Shown: piece after piece, positions 46,661-57,198 of the stretch | Position numbering within the stretch: the first letter of the stretch is position 1 | Layout: every line of letters begins with the position of its first letter | NCBI RefSeq assembly: GCF_007993735.1 | Contig: NZ_CP042453.1 | Span: forward strand, 372,001-436,000 | Reading direction: 5' to 3' | Length of the DNA: 64,000 nt | Origin: Arenimonas daejeonensis | Lineage (GTDB): Bacteria > Pseudomonadota > Gammaproteobacteria > Xanthomonadales > Xanthomonadaceae | The notes under the pieces: generated by a model | Seen by the model: the letters and a program-made list of their open reading frames with translations, nothing else | The model's database searches: none | What the model was told of the DNA's origin: nothing | Translations under genes and position numbers: made by a program

Positions 46661-47593
46661 CTACCGGCCCGCCTGGGCCAGCCGGAACTGCACCACCCGG
46701 GCTGTCGTGACCGCGGCGGGGGTGCGTTCGAAGCGCCAGCGGGCCGCCGCCACCAGCGCGGCCTCCTCGAACAGCCCCGGCGGATCGGCCGACACCACCC
46801 GCGGCGACGTTACGCTGCCGTCGGGCTGGATGGTGAACTCGACGGTCACGCTGCCCTCGATCTTGCGGCGCAGGGCCACCAGCGGATAACGGGGCGGCGG
46901 TGCGCTGAGCAGCTGCGGCGTGGCCGATGCCACAACCGGGGCCGTGGGCTGCGGTTTCGGTTGGACAGGAGCGGGCGGCGGCACAACGGCCGGTGGGTTT
47001 GCCTGGGCCGTCGCGGCCACCGGAGCCGCCACGGCAGCCACCGCTTCAACCTGGCGAGCGCGTGCGGCTTCGGCTTCCGCCGCGGCGGCCCGTGCCGCTT
47101 CCTGCTCCAGGCGTTTCGCCGCTTCGGCTTCCGCGATGATGCGACGCGCGGATTCGGCCTCGGCAGCGACGATGCTGTCGCGCAGGCGCGTCAGCGCCGG
47201 CGCCTGCGGATCGACCTGTTCGATCAGGGCCAGCAGGCGGCGGGCTTCAGGAAAATCCTCCCGCCCCACCGCCTGTTCGCTGCCGATGAGCGCATAGGGC
47301 AACAGCTCGAGCAGCGCGGTGGCCAGGGTGCTGTCATCGGCGTGCAGCCGGCGCAGCGCGAGGTAGTGCTCGATGGCGTTGTCGCCCGCCGGCGTGTAGA
47401 TGCGCTGCTCGGACAAGGCCGCGGCCGCGGCCTTGCGCAGGCCGGCTTCGTCGGTGATGGCGGGCGCCGGAGTTTCGCTGCCCGCCGCTGCGGCAGGGGC
47501 GGCGGAATCGGCCGGCGACGGTGCGGAAGGCGAACACGCCGACAACACGAGCGCGAGGCCCGCGGCGGCGAAAACACAGAAGTGGTGGCGCAT
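46661..47593 (-). CDS. TonB-like C-terminal domain protein with lipoprotein signal
   Basis: It has lipobox ALVLSACS at residue 20, a helical region (NAIEHYLALRRLHADDSTLA), an Ala/Glu coiled coil (RRIIAEAEAAKRLEQEAARA), a Pro-rich linker (VVPPPAPVQPKPQPTAPV) and a TonB C-terminal domain (PPPRYPLVALRRKIEGSVTV, FTIQPDGSVTSPRVVSADPP). True TonB is anchored by a membrane helix; a lipidated form is unusual. It may link energised transport or act as a structural envelope protein. Start chosen at ATG 47593, which opens the lipoprotein signal. Confidence 0.82.
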   Translation of the reverse strand: MRHHFCVFAAAGLALVLSACSPSAPSPADSAAPAAAAGSETPAPAITDEAGLRKAAAAALSEQRIYTPAGDNAIEHYLALRRLHADDSTLATALLELLPYALIGSEQAVGREDFPEARRLLALIEQVDPQAPALTRLRDSIVAAEAESARRIIAEAEAAKRLEQEAARAAAAEAEAARARQVEAVAAVAAPVAATAQANPPAVVPPPAPVQPKPQPTAPVVASATPQLLSAPPPRYPLVALRRKIEGSVTVEFTIQPDGSVTSPRVVSADPPGLFEEAALVAAARWRFERTPAAVTTARVVQFRLAQAGR

Positions 47594-47710
47594 GCGGCAT
47601 TCCCGGATCCGGAGCCGCACAGGCTAGGCGGCCCGCATGACGGGAATGCGGCAGCTGATCTTCAGCGCGCCAGGCGATCCGTCGCCGGGCCTCGTCCGCC
47701 GGGGCTCAGC

Positions 47711-48286
47711 TCAATTCAGGTCTTTGTCCGCGTAGTACTTGGTGCCCTTGATGCCCAGTTCCGCGGCCAGTCCCTTGCCGGTGATCTGGTACACCCAGAC
47801 GCCCGGAGAAACCGAAACGGCACCTTCGACCGCCTTGCCCTTGTCGTCCACCTTGGCCGCCGCCGTCGCCTGGCCACCGGCTTCCCAGCCCTTGGTCACG
47901 AAATCGTTCATCGCCGCTGCATTCTGGAACACGAAGATGACGTCGTATTTCTTGATGCCCAGGCCCAGGCCCGCCGAACCCTCGACGAAGCGCATGAAGG
48001 TTTCCTTCTTGGACGGGACCGCAACCGCCAGGCCCTTGCCCACGCCGCCGCCGACGACCCCGAGTGTCAGGCCGATGCGGCTGAAGGTTGCATAACCTGC
48101 CGACCCGGCGATCACGCTGCGTGCCGACGGCTGGGCGGCATAGAGGCGTTGCAGGACCTCGGCGGACTGCTCGCGGATCTTGGCGCGGTCTTCTTCCGGC
48201 TCCTTTGCGGCAACCGTCGTGGAGGCCAGCAACAGGCAAAGGAGGGCTGAGGTCAGGACTTTGGAAAAGCTTCCTATTCTGCTCAT
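47711..48286 (-). CDS. SYLF-domain (Ysc84-like) exported protein
   Basis: The 191-residue protein has a signal peptide (KVLTSALLCLLLASTTVAA) and the SYLF domain: AGYATFSRIGLTLGVVGGGV, FMRFVEGSAGLGLGIKKYDV and IFVFQNAAAMNDFV. The family binds lipids or sits at the outer membrane in bacteria. Divergent from the DUF1302 operon; its start is about 140 bp from that operon's operator. Confidence 0.87.
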   Translation of the reverse strand: MSRIGSFSKVLTSALLCLLLASTTVAAKEPEEDRAKIREQSAEVLQRLYAAQPSARSVIAGSAGYATFSRIGLTLGVVGGGVGKGLAVAVPSKKETFMRFVEGSAGLGLGIKKYDVIFVFQNAAAMNDFVTKGWEAGGQATAAAKVDDKGKAVEGAVSVSPGVWVYQITGKGLAAELGIKGTKYYADKDLN

Positions 48287-48429
48287 GGGGGACCCTTGGT
48301 GGCGGAAGCGCAGGACGCGCGTTCAGGAACCCAGCCTGCGCCCGTCACCGCGCCCCGGCAATGCGTCCTGGACCTACGGACCGCGGCTCTGTGACGCGAT
48401 GCATGGAACGCTGGGGCCACCTGCCCGGT

Positions 48430-48530
48430 CTGTCACGAAATGACAAGTTATTGTCGCCGTTTGGCAAGAATCGCAGCTCGCTTCCTCCCTATAGTCGAAC
48501 GCAACCGGCCCCTGACAAGGGGCCTTTTTA
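48430..48530 (+). promoter_or_regulatory. Operator, -10 box and leader hairpin of the DUF1302 operon
   Basis: The 40-bp operator at 48430-48469 has TGTCA-N5-TGACA, ATTGTCGCC and TTTGGCAAGA elements. TATAGT at 48490-48495 is the likely -10. Eleven bases later a hairpin GGCCCCT/AGGGGCC (48507-48524) is followed by TTTTTA. The same arrangement occurs in reverse at 63770-63861. Confidence 0.8.
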
Positions 48531-48597
48531 TCCGGGAATCCGCCGCGACAGAACGGCGGGGCCGGGAGTCCGGGCCACAAGCACCTGGGAGGGTGAA

Positions 48598-50472
48598 GTG
48601 AAGTCATTGCACACAAGGAAGGCGTCCCCGAAGACGTCCAAGCGCCTGCTCAGCACCATGATCCTGGCCGCTCTGGCGGCCACCGGCAGCGCCGGCGCGG
48701 TCGAGATCAAAACCGGCAATCCGGACCTGGTCCTGCGCTGGGACAACACGGTCAAAATCAACCTGGCCAACCGGGTCGAGAAAGAAGATCCGTCCATCCT
48801 CGCCAGCCCGAACTTCGACGACGGCAACCGCAACTTCGGCCGCGGCATGGTCTCCGAACGCCTGGACCTGCTGACCGAGTTCGATCTCGTCTGGCAGGAC
48901 CGCATGGGCTTCCGCGTCAGCGCCGCCGGCTGGTACGACGCCGCCTACGGCAACCTCGAGCGGGGCAGCCCGGCCACCTCCAACCACCTGGAGAACGGCC
49001 GCGCCACCGTCGGCCTGAGCGACGCGACCGACAAGTACTTCCACGGCCCGTCCGGCGAACTGCTGGACGCCTTCGTATTCGCCAAGTTCGACCTGGGCAA
49101 CGTGCCGCTCAACGTCAAGGCCGGCCGCCACACCGTGTTCTGGGGCGAAGCCATGCTCAGCCCGGTGCACAGCCTGAGCTACGGCCAGTCTGCCCTGGAC
49201 CTGGGCAAGCTGTTCTCGGTCCCGGGCACGGAAGCCAAGGAACTGTTCCTGCCGCGCGAAGCGGTCTCGATGCAGCTCCAGGCCACGCCGGAACTCTCGT
49301 TCGCGGGCCAGTACTTCTTCGACTGGGAACAGGCGCGCATCCCCGAAGCCGGTTCCTTCCTGGGTTTCAACGACCACCTGCTGCGTGGCGGCGAGTCCTT
49401 CATCTTCGGACCCGCGGCCGTCAGCCCGGCCAACCCGCTGGGCATCAACCGCCTGGTGCGCGGCAGCGACAGCGACCCGGACGACACCGGCGACTGGGGC
49501 CTGTCCACGCGTTGGAGCCCGGACTGGCTCGACGGCACGCTCGGCGCCTATTACCGGGTCACCGCCGACATCCTGCCGCAGGGCAACGCCACCCCGGCCG
49601 TGCGTCCCAACACCCCGCCGGCCGTCTGCGGCGCGCTGGGCAGCGTCATGCTGGGCCCGACCACCTGCTACATCAATCCGGGTGCGGCGACCGTACCGGA
49701 GATCATCGGCGGCACCATCGGCCGCTACGGCGCGGCCTATGCCGGCGACATCAGGATCTACGGCCTGAGCTTCTCCAAGAACCTGTGGGGCACCAGCGTC
49801 GGCGCCGACCTGAACTACCGCAAGGACATGCCGCTGCTGAGCGACATCGTGAACGTGCTGCCGGCCTCGTTTGCCCCGTTCGCCCCGCTGCTGCCGCCCG
49901 GCAGCCTGTTCGCGGCACCGGAAGGCGGCGAAACCGGTGGCGCGCGCGGCAACACCTGGCACGGCGTGCTGAACACCTTCACCACCTTCGGTGAAACGCC
50001 GGTCTGGGATTCGGCCAACCTCATCGTCGAGCTGACCTGGAACCGTTGGGCCGACGTCACCTCGGGTGCCGCCGTCTTCAAGGGCCGCGACAACTACCTG
50101 GTCGCCGGCCCCGGCGGCACGATGGTGACGCCGGCCGACAAGGTGACGAAGGACTTCTACGGCCTGGCGGTCAATTTCACGCCGACCACGTACCAGATCT
50201 TCCCGGGCGCCGACCTGTCGCTGCCGATCAGCTACTCGCGCGGCCTGAGCGGCAACTCCGCCGTGCTGCTGGGCGGCAACGAGGACGCCGGCAGCTATTC
50301 GTTCGGCGTGGCCCTGGACCTGCGTTCGAAGTACCGCTTCGACCTCAAGTACGTGGACTTCTTCGGCGACACCACCGTCAATGCGCTGAACGCGATCTCC
50401 TCCTCCGGCGGCGCCAACGCGCTGCTCAGCGACCGTGGCTTCGTGGTTCTGACCTTCAAGACCACGCTGTGA
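48598..50472 (+). CDS. DUF1302-family outer-membrane protein
   Basis: The 624-residue protein has a long signal region (SKRLLSTMILAALAATGSAGA), then beta-strand-rich text from DLVLRWDNTVKINLANRVEK to GFVVLTFKTTL, ending in a Leu after an aromatic-rich last strand, as in beta-barrels. DUF1302 proteins occur in operons with DUF1329 and MMPL transporters for hydrophobic substrates. Start GTG 48598 follows GGGAGGGTG. First gene of a five-gene operon behind the shared operator. Confidence 0.9.
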   Translation: MKSLHTRKASPKTSKRLLSTMILAALAATGSAGAVEIKTGNPDLVLRWDNTVKINLANRVEKEDPSILASPNFDDGNRNFGRGMVSERLDLLTEFDLVWQDRMGFRVSAAGWYDAAYGNLERGSPATSNHLENGRATVGLSDATDKYFHGPSGELLDAFVFAKFDLGNVPLNVKAGRHTVFWGEAMLSPVHSLSYGQSALDLGKLFSVPGTEAKELFLPREAVSMQLQATPELSFAGQYFFDWEQARIPEAGSFLGFNDHLLRGGESFIFGPAAVSPANPLGINRLVRGSDSDPDDTGDWGLSTRWSPDWLDGTLGAYYRVTADILPQGNATPAVRPNTPPAVCGALGSVMLGPTTCYINPGAATVPEIIGGTIGRYGAAYAGDIRIYGLSFSKNLWGTSVGADLNYRKDMPLLSDIVNVLPASFAPFAPLLPPGSLFAAPEGGETGGARGNTWHGVLNTFTTFGETPVWDSANLIVELTWNRWADVTSGAAVFKGRDNYLVAGPGGTMVTPADKVTKDFYGLAVNFTPTTYQIFPGADLSLPISYSRGLSGNSAVLLGGNEDAGSYSFGVALDLRSKYRFDLKYVDFFGDTTVNALNAISSSGGANALLSDRGFVVLTFKTTL

Positions 50473-50504
50473 CCACCGTCCAGGCATCCCATCAGGAACT
50501 CACC

Positions 50505-51863
50505 ATGAAATATGTGAAGACGATCCTCGCCGGCGCCCTGCTGGCCGCCCTCGGCACCGCGCAGGCGGCGGTCAGCCCGGAAGAAGCCAGGCAGCTGGGC
50601 GACACCCTGACCCGCGTCGGCGCCGAAACCGCCGGCAATGCCGACGGCACCATCCCGGCCTACACCGGCGGCCTGACCACGCCGCCGGCGGGTTTCACCG
50701 CCGGCAGCACCGTGCGGCCCGACCCGTTCGCCGGTGAGAAGCCGCGCCTGACCATCACCTCGAAGAACATGGCGCAGTACGCGTCGCAGCTGACGGTGGG
50801 CGCGCAGGCGCTGCTGAAGAAGTACCCGGACTACCGCATCGACGTGTACCCGACCCACCGCACCGTGGCCCTGCCCGACCGCGTGCTCGACGCCACCGCC
50901 GCCAACGCCACCCGCGCCAGCACCAGCAACGGCGGCCTGGGCATTTCCGGCGCCATCGGCGGCTACCCGTTCCCGATCCCGAAGACCGGTTACGAGGCGA
51001 TGTGGAACCACCTGCTGCGCTACGTCGGCGTCGCCAGCAACTTCCGCTACGACAACTGGAACGTGGACGCCTCCGGCAAGCCGGCGCTGGCCACCAGCGG
51101 CAAACTCTTCGTCGAATACCCGTACTACGACCCGAAGAACACCGCCCCGGCCGCGGAAACCGACGTCTACTTCCGCACCAAGATCTTCTACAACGCCCCG
51201 GCCCGCCGCGCCGGTGAAGCGCTGATGGCCGTGGACGTGGTCAACCCGCTCGAGCGCCCGCGCCGCGCCTGGCTGTACCTGCCGGGCCAGCGCCGCGTGA
51301 AGCTGGCGCCGGACATCTCCTACGACACGCCGAACCCCGGCACCGCCGGTTCGGCCACGTACGACGACTCCTGGATCTTCAACGGTGCGATGGACCGCTA
51401 CGACTTCAAGCTGGTCGGCAAGAAGGAGGTGCTGGTTCCGTACAACACCTACCGCCTGACCACGCACAAGAGCGCCGCCGAAGTGACCACGCCGCGTTTC
51501 CTCAACCCGGACCTGGTGCGCTGGGAACTGCACCGCGTCTGGGTGGTCGAGGCGACGCTGAAGCCGGGCAAGCGCCACATCTACGCCCGCCGCACCTTCT
51601 ATCTGGACGAGGACAGCTGGACCGCGCTGTCGGCTGACCAGTACGACGCCAGCGGCTCGCTCTACCGCGCGTCCTTCGCGCACATGTCGCCGAGCTACGA
51701 CGCGAAGACGCCCAACGCCGAGACCCAGGTGTTCTACGACCTGACCTCGGGCGTCTACAACGTCAGCTTCCTGATGGGCCCGTATGGCGGCGTGCAGTAC
51801 ACCGACCCGCTGCCGGCCAACCAGTGGTCGCCCGACGCCCTCGCCGGTGCTGGCATCCGCTGA
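50505..51863 (+). CDS. DUF1329-family exported protein (LolB-like fold)
   Basis: The 452-residue protein has a signal peptide (YVKTILAGALLAALGTAQAA). The body holds GNADGTIPAYTGGLTTPPAG, the family's N-terminal signature, then RRAWLYLPGQRRVKLAPDIS, YDFKLVGKKEVLVPYNTYRL and FYLDEDSWTALSADQYD. DUF1329 proteins are periplasmic, distantly LolB-like, and probably ferry lipid-like molecules between the barrel and the inner-membrane pump. It is 32 bases behind the DUF1302 gene. Confidence 0.92.
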   Translation: MKYVKTILAGALLAALGTAQAAVSPEEARQLGDTLTRVGAETAGNADGTIPAYTGGLTTPPAGFTAGSTVRPDPFAGEKPRLTITSKNMAQYASQLTVGAQALLKKYPDYRIDVYPTHRTVALPDRVLDATAANATRASTSNGGLGISGAIGGYPFPIPKTGYEAMWNHLLRYVGVASNFRYDNWNVDASGKPALATSGKLFVEYPYYDPKNTAPAAETDVYFRTKIFYNAPARRAGEALMAVDVVNPLERPRRAWLYLPGQRRVKLAPDISYDTPNPGTAGSATYDDSWIFNGAMDRYDFKLVGKKEVLVPYNTYRLTTHKSAAEVTTPRFLNPDLVRWELHRVWVVEATLKPGKRHIYARRTFYLDEDSWTALSADQYDASGSLYRASFAHMSPSYDAKTPNAETQVFYDLTSGVYNVSFLMGPYGGVQYTDPLPANQWSPDALAGAGIR

Positions 51864-51948
51864 GACCTGAGGCCAGTATCTCCGGCAGCGGCCACGCCGC
51901 TGCCGGAGTTCCGCGTTTCCAGGTCGCCCCACTGCTGGACATCCGCCC

Positions 51949-53052
51949 ATGAACCTCCCTGCCCGACGCCTGGCCGTTCCGTTCGGACTGGCCGCCCTGT
52001 TCGGCGTGACGACGCTGTTCGCCGCACCGACCGTGCCGGGCGAACGTTTCGTCGACGTGCTCGACCAGCCCGCCATGGAAAGCGCCCTGGTCACCCAGCG
52101 CCTGCTGCAGGCCAGCGCCATCGCCGGCGACCGGCTGGTCGCGGCCGGCGCACGTGGCCACATCGTGTATTCGGATGACGGCGGCACGAGCTGGCAACAG
52201 GCACGGGTGCCCGTCAGCGCCGACCTGACCGCGCTGTTCTTCGTCGATGCGATGCGCGGCTGGGCGGTGGGCCACGAAGGCGTGGTGCTGCACACCGCCG
52301 ACGGCGGCGTGTCCTGGGACCTGCAGCTGGACGGTCGCCGCGCCAATGCGCTGGTGCTGGAACACGTGAACAGCCTGCCCGCCGATACCGACCCGGTCCT
52401 GCTCGAAACCCTGAAGTCCGAAGCCGGACGCGCCGTGGCGGACGGCCCCAGCCTGCCCTTCCTCGACGTCTGGTTCGCCGATGCGCAGGAAGGTTTCGTG
52501 GTCGGCGCCTACAACCTGATCTTCCACACCCGCGACGGCGGCAAGACCTGGGAACCCTGGGTCGAACGCACGCAGAACGAGCGCTTCTACCACCTGTACG
52601 GCATCCGTGGCAGCGAAGACGGTGTGTACATCACCGGCGAACTGGGCCTGGTGCTGCGCCTGGATGCCGACGCCGGCCGCTTCCTCGCGTTGTCCACACC
52701 CTACGAAGGCAGCTGGTTCGGCCTGCTGGCAAAACCCGGCCTGGTGCTCGCCTATGGCCTGCGCGGCACGGCTTTCCGATCGTTCGACGGCGGCCAGACA
52801 TGGGAAGCCGCGACCACAGGCATCACCACTTCGATCACCGCCGGCCAGGTGCTGGCCGACGGCCGCCTGCTGCTGTGTTCGCAGGCGGGCGACGTGCTGG
52901 TCAGCGACGACGACGGCGCCAGTTTCCAGCGACTCGCGTTGAAGGCGCCGATGTCCTACGCCGGCCTCGCCGCCGCCGGCGACACGCTGTTGCTCAGCGG
53001 ACCACGCGGCGTGCGTGTCGAACGCCTGCCACCGCCCGTCGCCACGCCGTAA
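51949..53052 (+). CDS. Ycf48-like BNR-repeat exported protein
   Basis: The 367-residue protein has a signal-like N-terminus and several repeats of the sialidase/BNR type: IVYSDDGGTSWQQARVP, VLHTADGGVSWDLQLDG, IFHTRDGGKTWEPWVER and FRSFDGGQTWEAATTG, forming a beta-propeller. In such operons it accompanies the MMPL pump and may act as its periplasmic assembly partner, by analogy with Ycf48/HCF136. Ninety bases behind DUF1329. Confidence 0.9.
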   Translation: MNLPARRLAVPFGLAALFGVTTLFAAPTVPGERFVDVLDQPAMESALVTQRLLQASAIAGDRLVAAGARGHIVYSDDGGTSWQQARVPVSADLTALFFVDAMRGWAVGHEGVVLHTADGGVSWDLQLDGRRANALVLEHVNSLPADTDPVLLETLKSEAGRAVADGPSLPFLDVWFADAQEGFVVGAYNLIFHTRDGGKTWEPWVERTQNERFYHLYGIRGSEDGVYITGELGLVLRLDADAGRFLALSTPYEGSWFGLLAKPGLVLAYGLRGTAFRSFDGGQTWEAATTGITTSITAGQVLADGRLLLCSQAGDVLVSDDDGASFQRLALKAPMSYAGLAAAGDTLLLSGPRGVRVERLPPPVATP

Positions 53053-53079
53053 CCCGGACCGCCTGCAAGGACTCCCCGC

Positions 53080-55490
53080 TTGAATACGTCCCGCCCATTG
53101 CCCGACGAGATGCCGGTCGTCCGGTCCATCGAGGATTTCGACCACCGTTCCGGACACGTGTTCGAGCGAGCCATCTTCAACAACCGGCGCTGGATCGTGC
53201 TGGGCTGTCTCCTGCTGACCCTGCTGTTCGGTTTCCAGGCCACGAAGCTGACGGTAAACGCCGGCTTCGAGAAGATGATCCCGCACGGCCACGCCTACGT
53301 GCAGAACTACCTGGAGAGCCGCGGCAGCCTGCGCGGCCTGGGCAATTCCGTGCGCGTGGTGGTCGAGAACACCGACGGCGACATCTTCGATCCGGAATAC
53401 CTCGAGATCCTCAAGCAGGTCAACGACGAGCTGTTCCTGATACCCGACGTCGACCGCGCCTGGATGAAGTCGATCTGGACGCCGGCGGTGCGATGGAGCG
53501 AGGTCAACGAGGAAGGTTTCGTCGGCGGGCCGGTGATGCCCGACAACTACGATGGCTCGCCGGCATCGGTGGATGCGCTCAAGCTCAACATCCGCCGCGC
53601 CAACATCGTCGGCAACCTGGTGGCCAACGACTTCCGTTCCAGCATGGTGTTCGTGCCCCTGCTCGAAACCAATGCCGAGACGGGCCAGCGGCTGGACTAC
53701 CACGCCTTCTCGCAGCAGCTCGAACAGCGCATCCGCGCCAGGTACGAAGGCGGCGACGACGGCAAGGTCAGGATCCACGTGATCGGCTTCGCCAAGCTCG
53801 TCGGCGACCTGATCGAAGGCCTGGCCAAGGTCGCCAGCTTCTTCCTCGCGGCGGCGCTGATCGCCGGCCTGATCATCTTCCTCTACACCCGCTGCCTGCG
53901 CAGCACCCTGCTGGTGGTCGCCTGCTCGGTTGTCGCGGTGGCCTGGCAGCTGGGCCTGGTGCAACTGCTCGGCTTCGAGCTCGACCCGTTCTCGGTGCTG
54001 GTGCCCTTCCTGATCTTCGCCATCGGCGTCAGCCATGGCGCGCAGAAGATGAACGGCATCATGCAGGATGTCGGCCGCGGCACCCATCGCCTGGTCGCCG
54101 CCCGCTACACCTTCCGCCGGCTGTTCCTGGCCGGCCTGACCGCCCTGCTGGCCAACGTGGTCGGCTTCGCCGTGCTGATGGTGATCGACATCCCGGTGAT
54201 CAAGGAGCTGGCGCTGACCGCCAGCATCGGCGTCGGCGTGCTGGTGTTCACCAACCTGATCCTGCTGCCGGTGCTGCTGTCGTATGTCGGCGTCAGCCCG
54301 GCGGCCGCGGCGCGCAGCCTGCGCGAAGAGACCGAGCAGGAACGCGGCCGCGGCCTGGGCGCGGTCTGGAACCTGCTCGACCGCTTCACGGAGCGTCGCT
54401 GGGCGCTGGCGGCGATCGGCTGTGCGGCGGTGCTGGCGGTCGGCGGTCTGTGGATCAGCCGCGACCTGCAGGTCGGCGACCTGGATCCGGGGGCGCCGGA
54501 GCTGCGCAAGGATTCGCGCTACAACCAGGACAACGCCTACATCACCGCGAACTACGCGCTGTCGAGCGACCTGTTCGCGGTGATCGTGCAGACGCCCGAC
54601 GACGCCTGCCTCAACTACAAGACCCTTGGTGCAGGCCGACCGCCTGGGCTGGGCGCTGCAGCAGGACCCCTCGGTGCAGACCACGGTGTCGCTGGCCGAC
54701 GCGGTGCGCAACATCACCGCCGGGTCCTTCGAGGGCAATCCGAAGTGGCTGACGCTCAACCGCAACCAGGGCGTGATCAATTATTCGGGCCAGCAGGCCA
54801 CGGTGCTGAACCCTGACCTGTTCAACACCGAATGTTCGGTGCTGCCGGTGATCGCCTACCTGTCCGACCACAAGGCGGCCTCGCTCAAGCGCGTGGCGGC
54901 GATCGCGGAGGATTTCGCCGCGCGCCACAACGACGCCGACGTGACCTTCAAGCTCGCGGCCGGCTCGGCTGGCATCGAGGCCGCGACCAACGAAGTGGTC
55001 GGCCGCGCCAGCCGTTCGATGCTTCTGTACGTGTTCGGCGCCGTGGCGCTGCTGTGCTTCGTCGCCTTCCGCAGCTGGCGGGCGGTGGTGGTCGCGGTGC
55101 TGCCGCTGATGCTGACCTCGATCCTGTGCGAGGCGCTGATGGTCGGGCTCGACATCGGCGTGAAGGTGGCGACCCTGCCGGTGATCGCGCTGGGCGCCGG
55201 CATCGGTGTCGACTACGCCCTGTACCTGCTCAGCGTGCAGCTGGCGCAGCAGCGTGCCGGCGTGCCGCTCGCGGCCGCCTACCGGAATGCCGTGAGCTTC
55301 ACCGGCAAGGTGGTCGCGCTGGTGGGCATCACCCTGGCGGCGGGCGTCTTCACCTGGGCGTTTTCGCCGATCAAGTTCCAGGCCGACATGGGCATCCTGC
55401 TCACCTTCATGTTCGTCTGGAACATGATCGGCGCCCCTGGTGCTCATTCCCGCGCTCTCGCATTTCCTGCTACGCAAGGTGGAGGCCTGA
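53080..55490 (+). CDS. MMPL/RND-superfamily lipid transporter (two frameshifts)
   Basis: Inner-membrane proton-driven transporter with two six-helix halves. It starts MNTSRPLPDEMPVVRSIEDF from a TTG. First half: FGFQATKLTVNAGFEKMIPH, then IFAIGVSHGAQKMNGIM. After a break near 54627 (ACCCTTGGTG) it continues VQADRLGWALQQDPSVQTTV and the second-half motif LGAGIGVDYALYLLSVQLAQ. A second break near 55436 (one extra C) is followed by LVLIPALSHFLLRKVEA. Corrected length about 803 residues. It moves hydrophobic molecules across the envelope. Confidence 0.9.
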
Positions 55491-55491
55491 C

Positions 55492-57129
55492 ATGTTCGGT
55501 TTGATGCAGGAACACCCGCTGCTGGTCTCGTCGCTGATCGAGCATGCGGTGGCCAGCCATCCCGGCGTCGAGATCGTCTCGCGCACGGTCGAAGGCCCCG
55601 TCCACCGCTGCACCTGGCGCGACATCCACCGGCGCGCAAAACAGGCTGCCAACGCACTGACTGCGCTGGGCGTGAAGCCGGGCGACCGGGTCGCGACCCT
55701 GGCCTGGAACGGCTACCGGCACATGGAGCTGTACTTCGGCGTGTCGGGCATGGGCGCCGTGCTGCATACGGTCAACCCGCGGCTGTTCCCGGAGCAGCTC
55801 GAATACATCATCAACCACGCCGAAGACGGCGTGCTGTTCTTCGACCCGAGTTTCATCGCGCTGGTCGAGAAACTCGCCCCCAAGCTCGGGAGCGTGCGCG
55901 CCTTCGTGCTGATGGCCGACCGTGCGCACATGCCGGAGACAACGATTCCAGGCCTGCTGTGTTACGAGGAGCTGCTGGCGGCGCAGTACGATGAATTCAC
56001 CTGGCCCGACATCGACGAACGTTCGGCGGCCTCGCTGTGTTACACCTCGGGCACCACCGGCAAGCCCAAGGGCGTGCTGTATTCGCACCGCTCTACCGTG
56101 CTGCACGCCTTCGGTGCCTGCACCGTGGACAGCCTGGCCGTTTCACGCAAGGAAACCGCACTGCTGGTCGTGCCGATGTTCCATGTCAACGCCTGGAGCA
56201 TGCCCTACGCGGCCGCGATGAGTGGCGCCAGGCTGGTGCTTCCCGGTCCGGCCCTGGACGGCGCCAGCGTCTATTCGCTGCTGCGCGACGAACAGGTGAC
56301 ACTGGCGCTGGGAGTTCCCACCGTATGGTTGATGTTGCTGCAGCACGTTTCAGCCGCAGGACTGAAGCCCTACGCCGAACTGGCGCTGCATCGTGTCGTG
56401 ATCGGCGGCGCCGCGGTTCCGCGGGCCATGATCGAAGCCTTCGAGGACGATTTCGGCGCGATCGTCGTGCATGCCTGGGGCATGACCGAGACCTCGCCGG
56501 TGGGCACGGTCAACAATCTGTTGCCGACACAGCGCGCGCTGCCGCCGGAGCAACGCCTGGACGTGCAGACGACACAGGGGCGGGCCGTGTTCGGCGTTCG
56601 CCTGAAGCTGACCGATGGCGAGGGCCGCACCCTGCCCCACGACGGCCAGGCCGCCGGACACCTTAAGATCCGCGGCCCCTGGGTCGCGAGCGCCTACTAC
56701 CGCGACGAAGGCGGTCCGATCCTGGATGACGAGGGCTGGTTCGACACCGGCGACGTGGCGACCATCGACTCCGATGGCTACATGCACATCACCGACCGGT
56801 CCAAGGACGTGATCAAGTCCGGCGGCGAATGGATTTCTTCGATCGCGATCGAGAACGCCGCCATGGGCCACCCGCTGGTCGCCGAAGCCGCCGTGATCGG
56901 CATCGCCCACCCGAAGTGGCAGGAGCGCCCGCTGCTTCTGGTGGTCGTCAAACCGGGCCAGACCCTGGAGCGTGAGGTGGTGCTGAACTACCTCAAGGAT
57001 CGCATCGCCAAGTGGTGGCTGCCCGACGACGTGCTGTTCGTACACGATCTGCCGCACACTGCCACCGGCAAACTGCTCAAGGCCAAGTTGCGCGAGCAGT
57101 TCCGCGACTACCGTTTCCCCGACGCCTGA
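55492..57129 (+). CDS. Fatty-acyl/medium-chain acyl-CoA synthetase
   Basis: Adenylate-forming enzyme of 545 residues. [20 protein letters not shown] is the P-loop (A3), [10 protein letters not shown] is A5, [20 protein letters not shown] is A7, [20 protein letters not shown] is A8, and the catalytic Lys lies in [13 protein letters not shown] (A10). It resembles AlkK-type medium-chain ligases that activate imported carboxylic acids. The ATG follows GGAGG and is 1 base behind the transporter stop. Last gene of the plus-strand operon. Confidence 0.93.
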   Translation: MFGLMQEHPLLVSSLIEHAVASHPGVEIVSRTVEGPVHRCTWRDIHRRAKQAANALTALGVKPGDRVATLAWNGYRHMELYFGVSGMGAVLHTVNPRLFPEQLEYIINHAEDGVLFFDPSFIALVEKLAPKLGSVRAFVLMADRAHMPETTIPGLLCYEELLAAQYDEFTWPDIDERSAASLCYTSGTTGKPKGVLYSHRSTVLHAFGACTVDSLAVSRKETALLVVPMFHVNAWSMPYAAAMSGARLVLPGPALDGASVYSLLRDEQVTLALGVPTVWLMLLQHVSAAGLKPYAELALHRVVIGGAAVPRAMIEAFEDDFGAIVVHAWGMTETSPVGTVNNLLPTQRALPPEQRLDVQTTQGRAVFGVRLKLTDGEGRTLPHDGQAAGHLKIRGPWVASAYYRDEGGPILDDEGWFDTGDVATIDSDGYMHITDRSKDVIKSGGEWISSIAIENAAMGHPLVAEAAVIGIAHPKWQERPLLLVVVKPGQTLEREVVLNYLKDRIAKWWLPDDVLFVHDLPHTATGKLLKAKLREQFRDYRFPDA

Positions 57130-57135
57130 ACCGGC

Positions 57136-57162
57136 GGGCCGGAGCGTGCCGCGCTTCGGCCC
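57136..57162. terminator. Hairpin between the two convergent operons
   Basis: GGGCCGGAGCG pairs with CGCTTCGGCCC at 10 of 11 positions, loop TGCCG. It has no T tract, but its place between the two convergent operons suits a bidirectional terminator. Confidence 0.55.
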
Positions 57163-57198
57163 GGACTACCGGGCTCGCCTTGCCCGTCGCGTTGCGTT

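Noticed and set aside
48507-48530. Hairpin plus T run read as an ordinary terminator
   Set aside because: It lies only about 5 bases into the predicted DUF1302 transcript, the upstream gene is on the other strand, and the matching hairpin at 63770-63785 has no T run.
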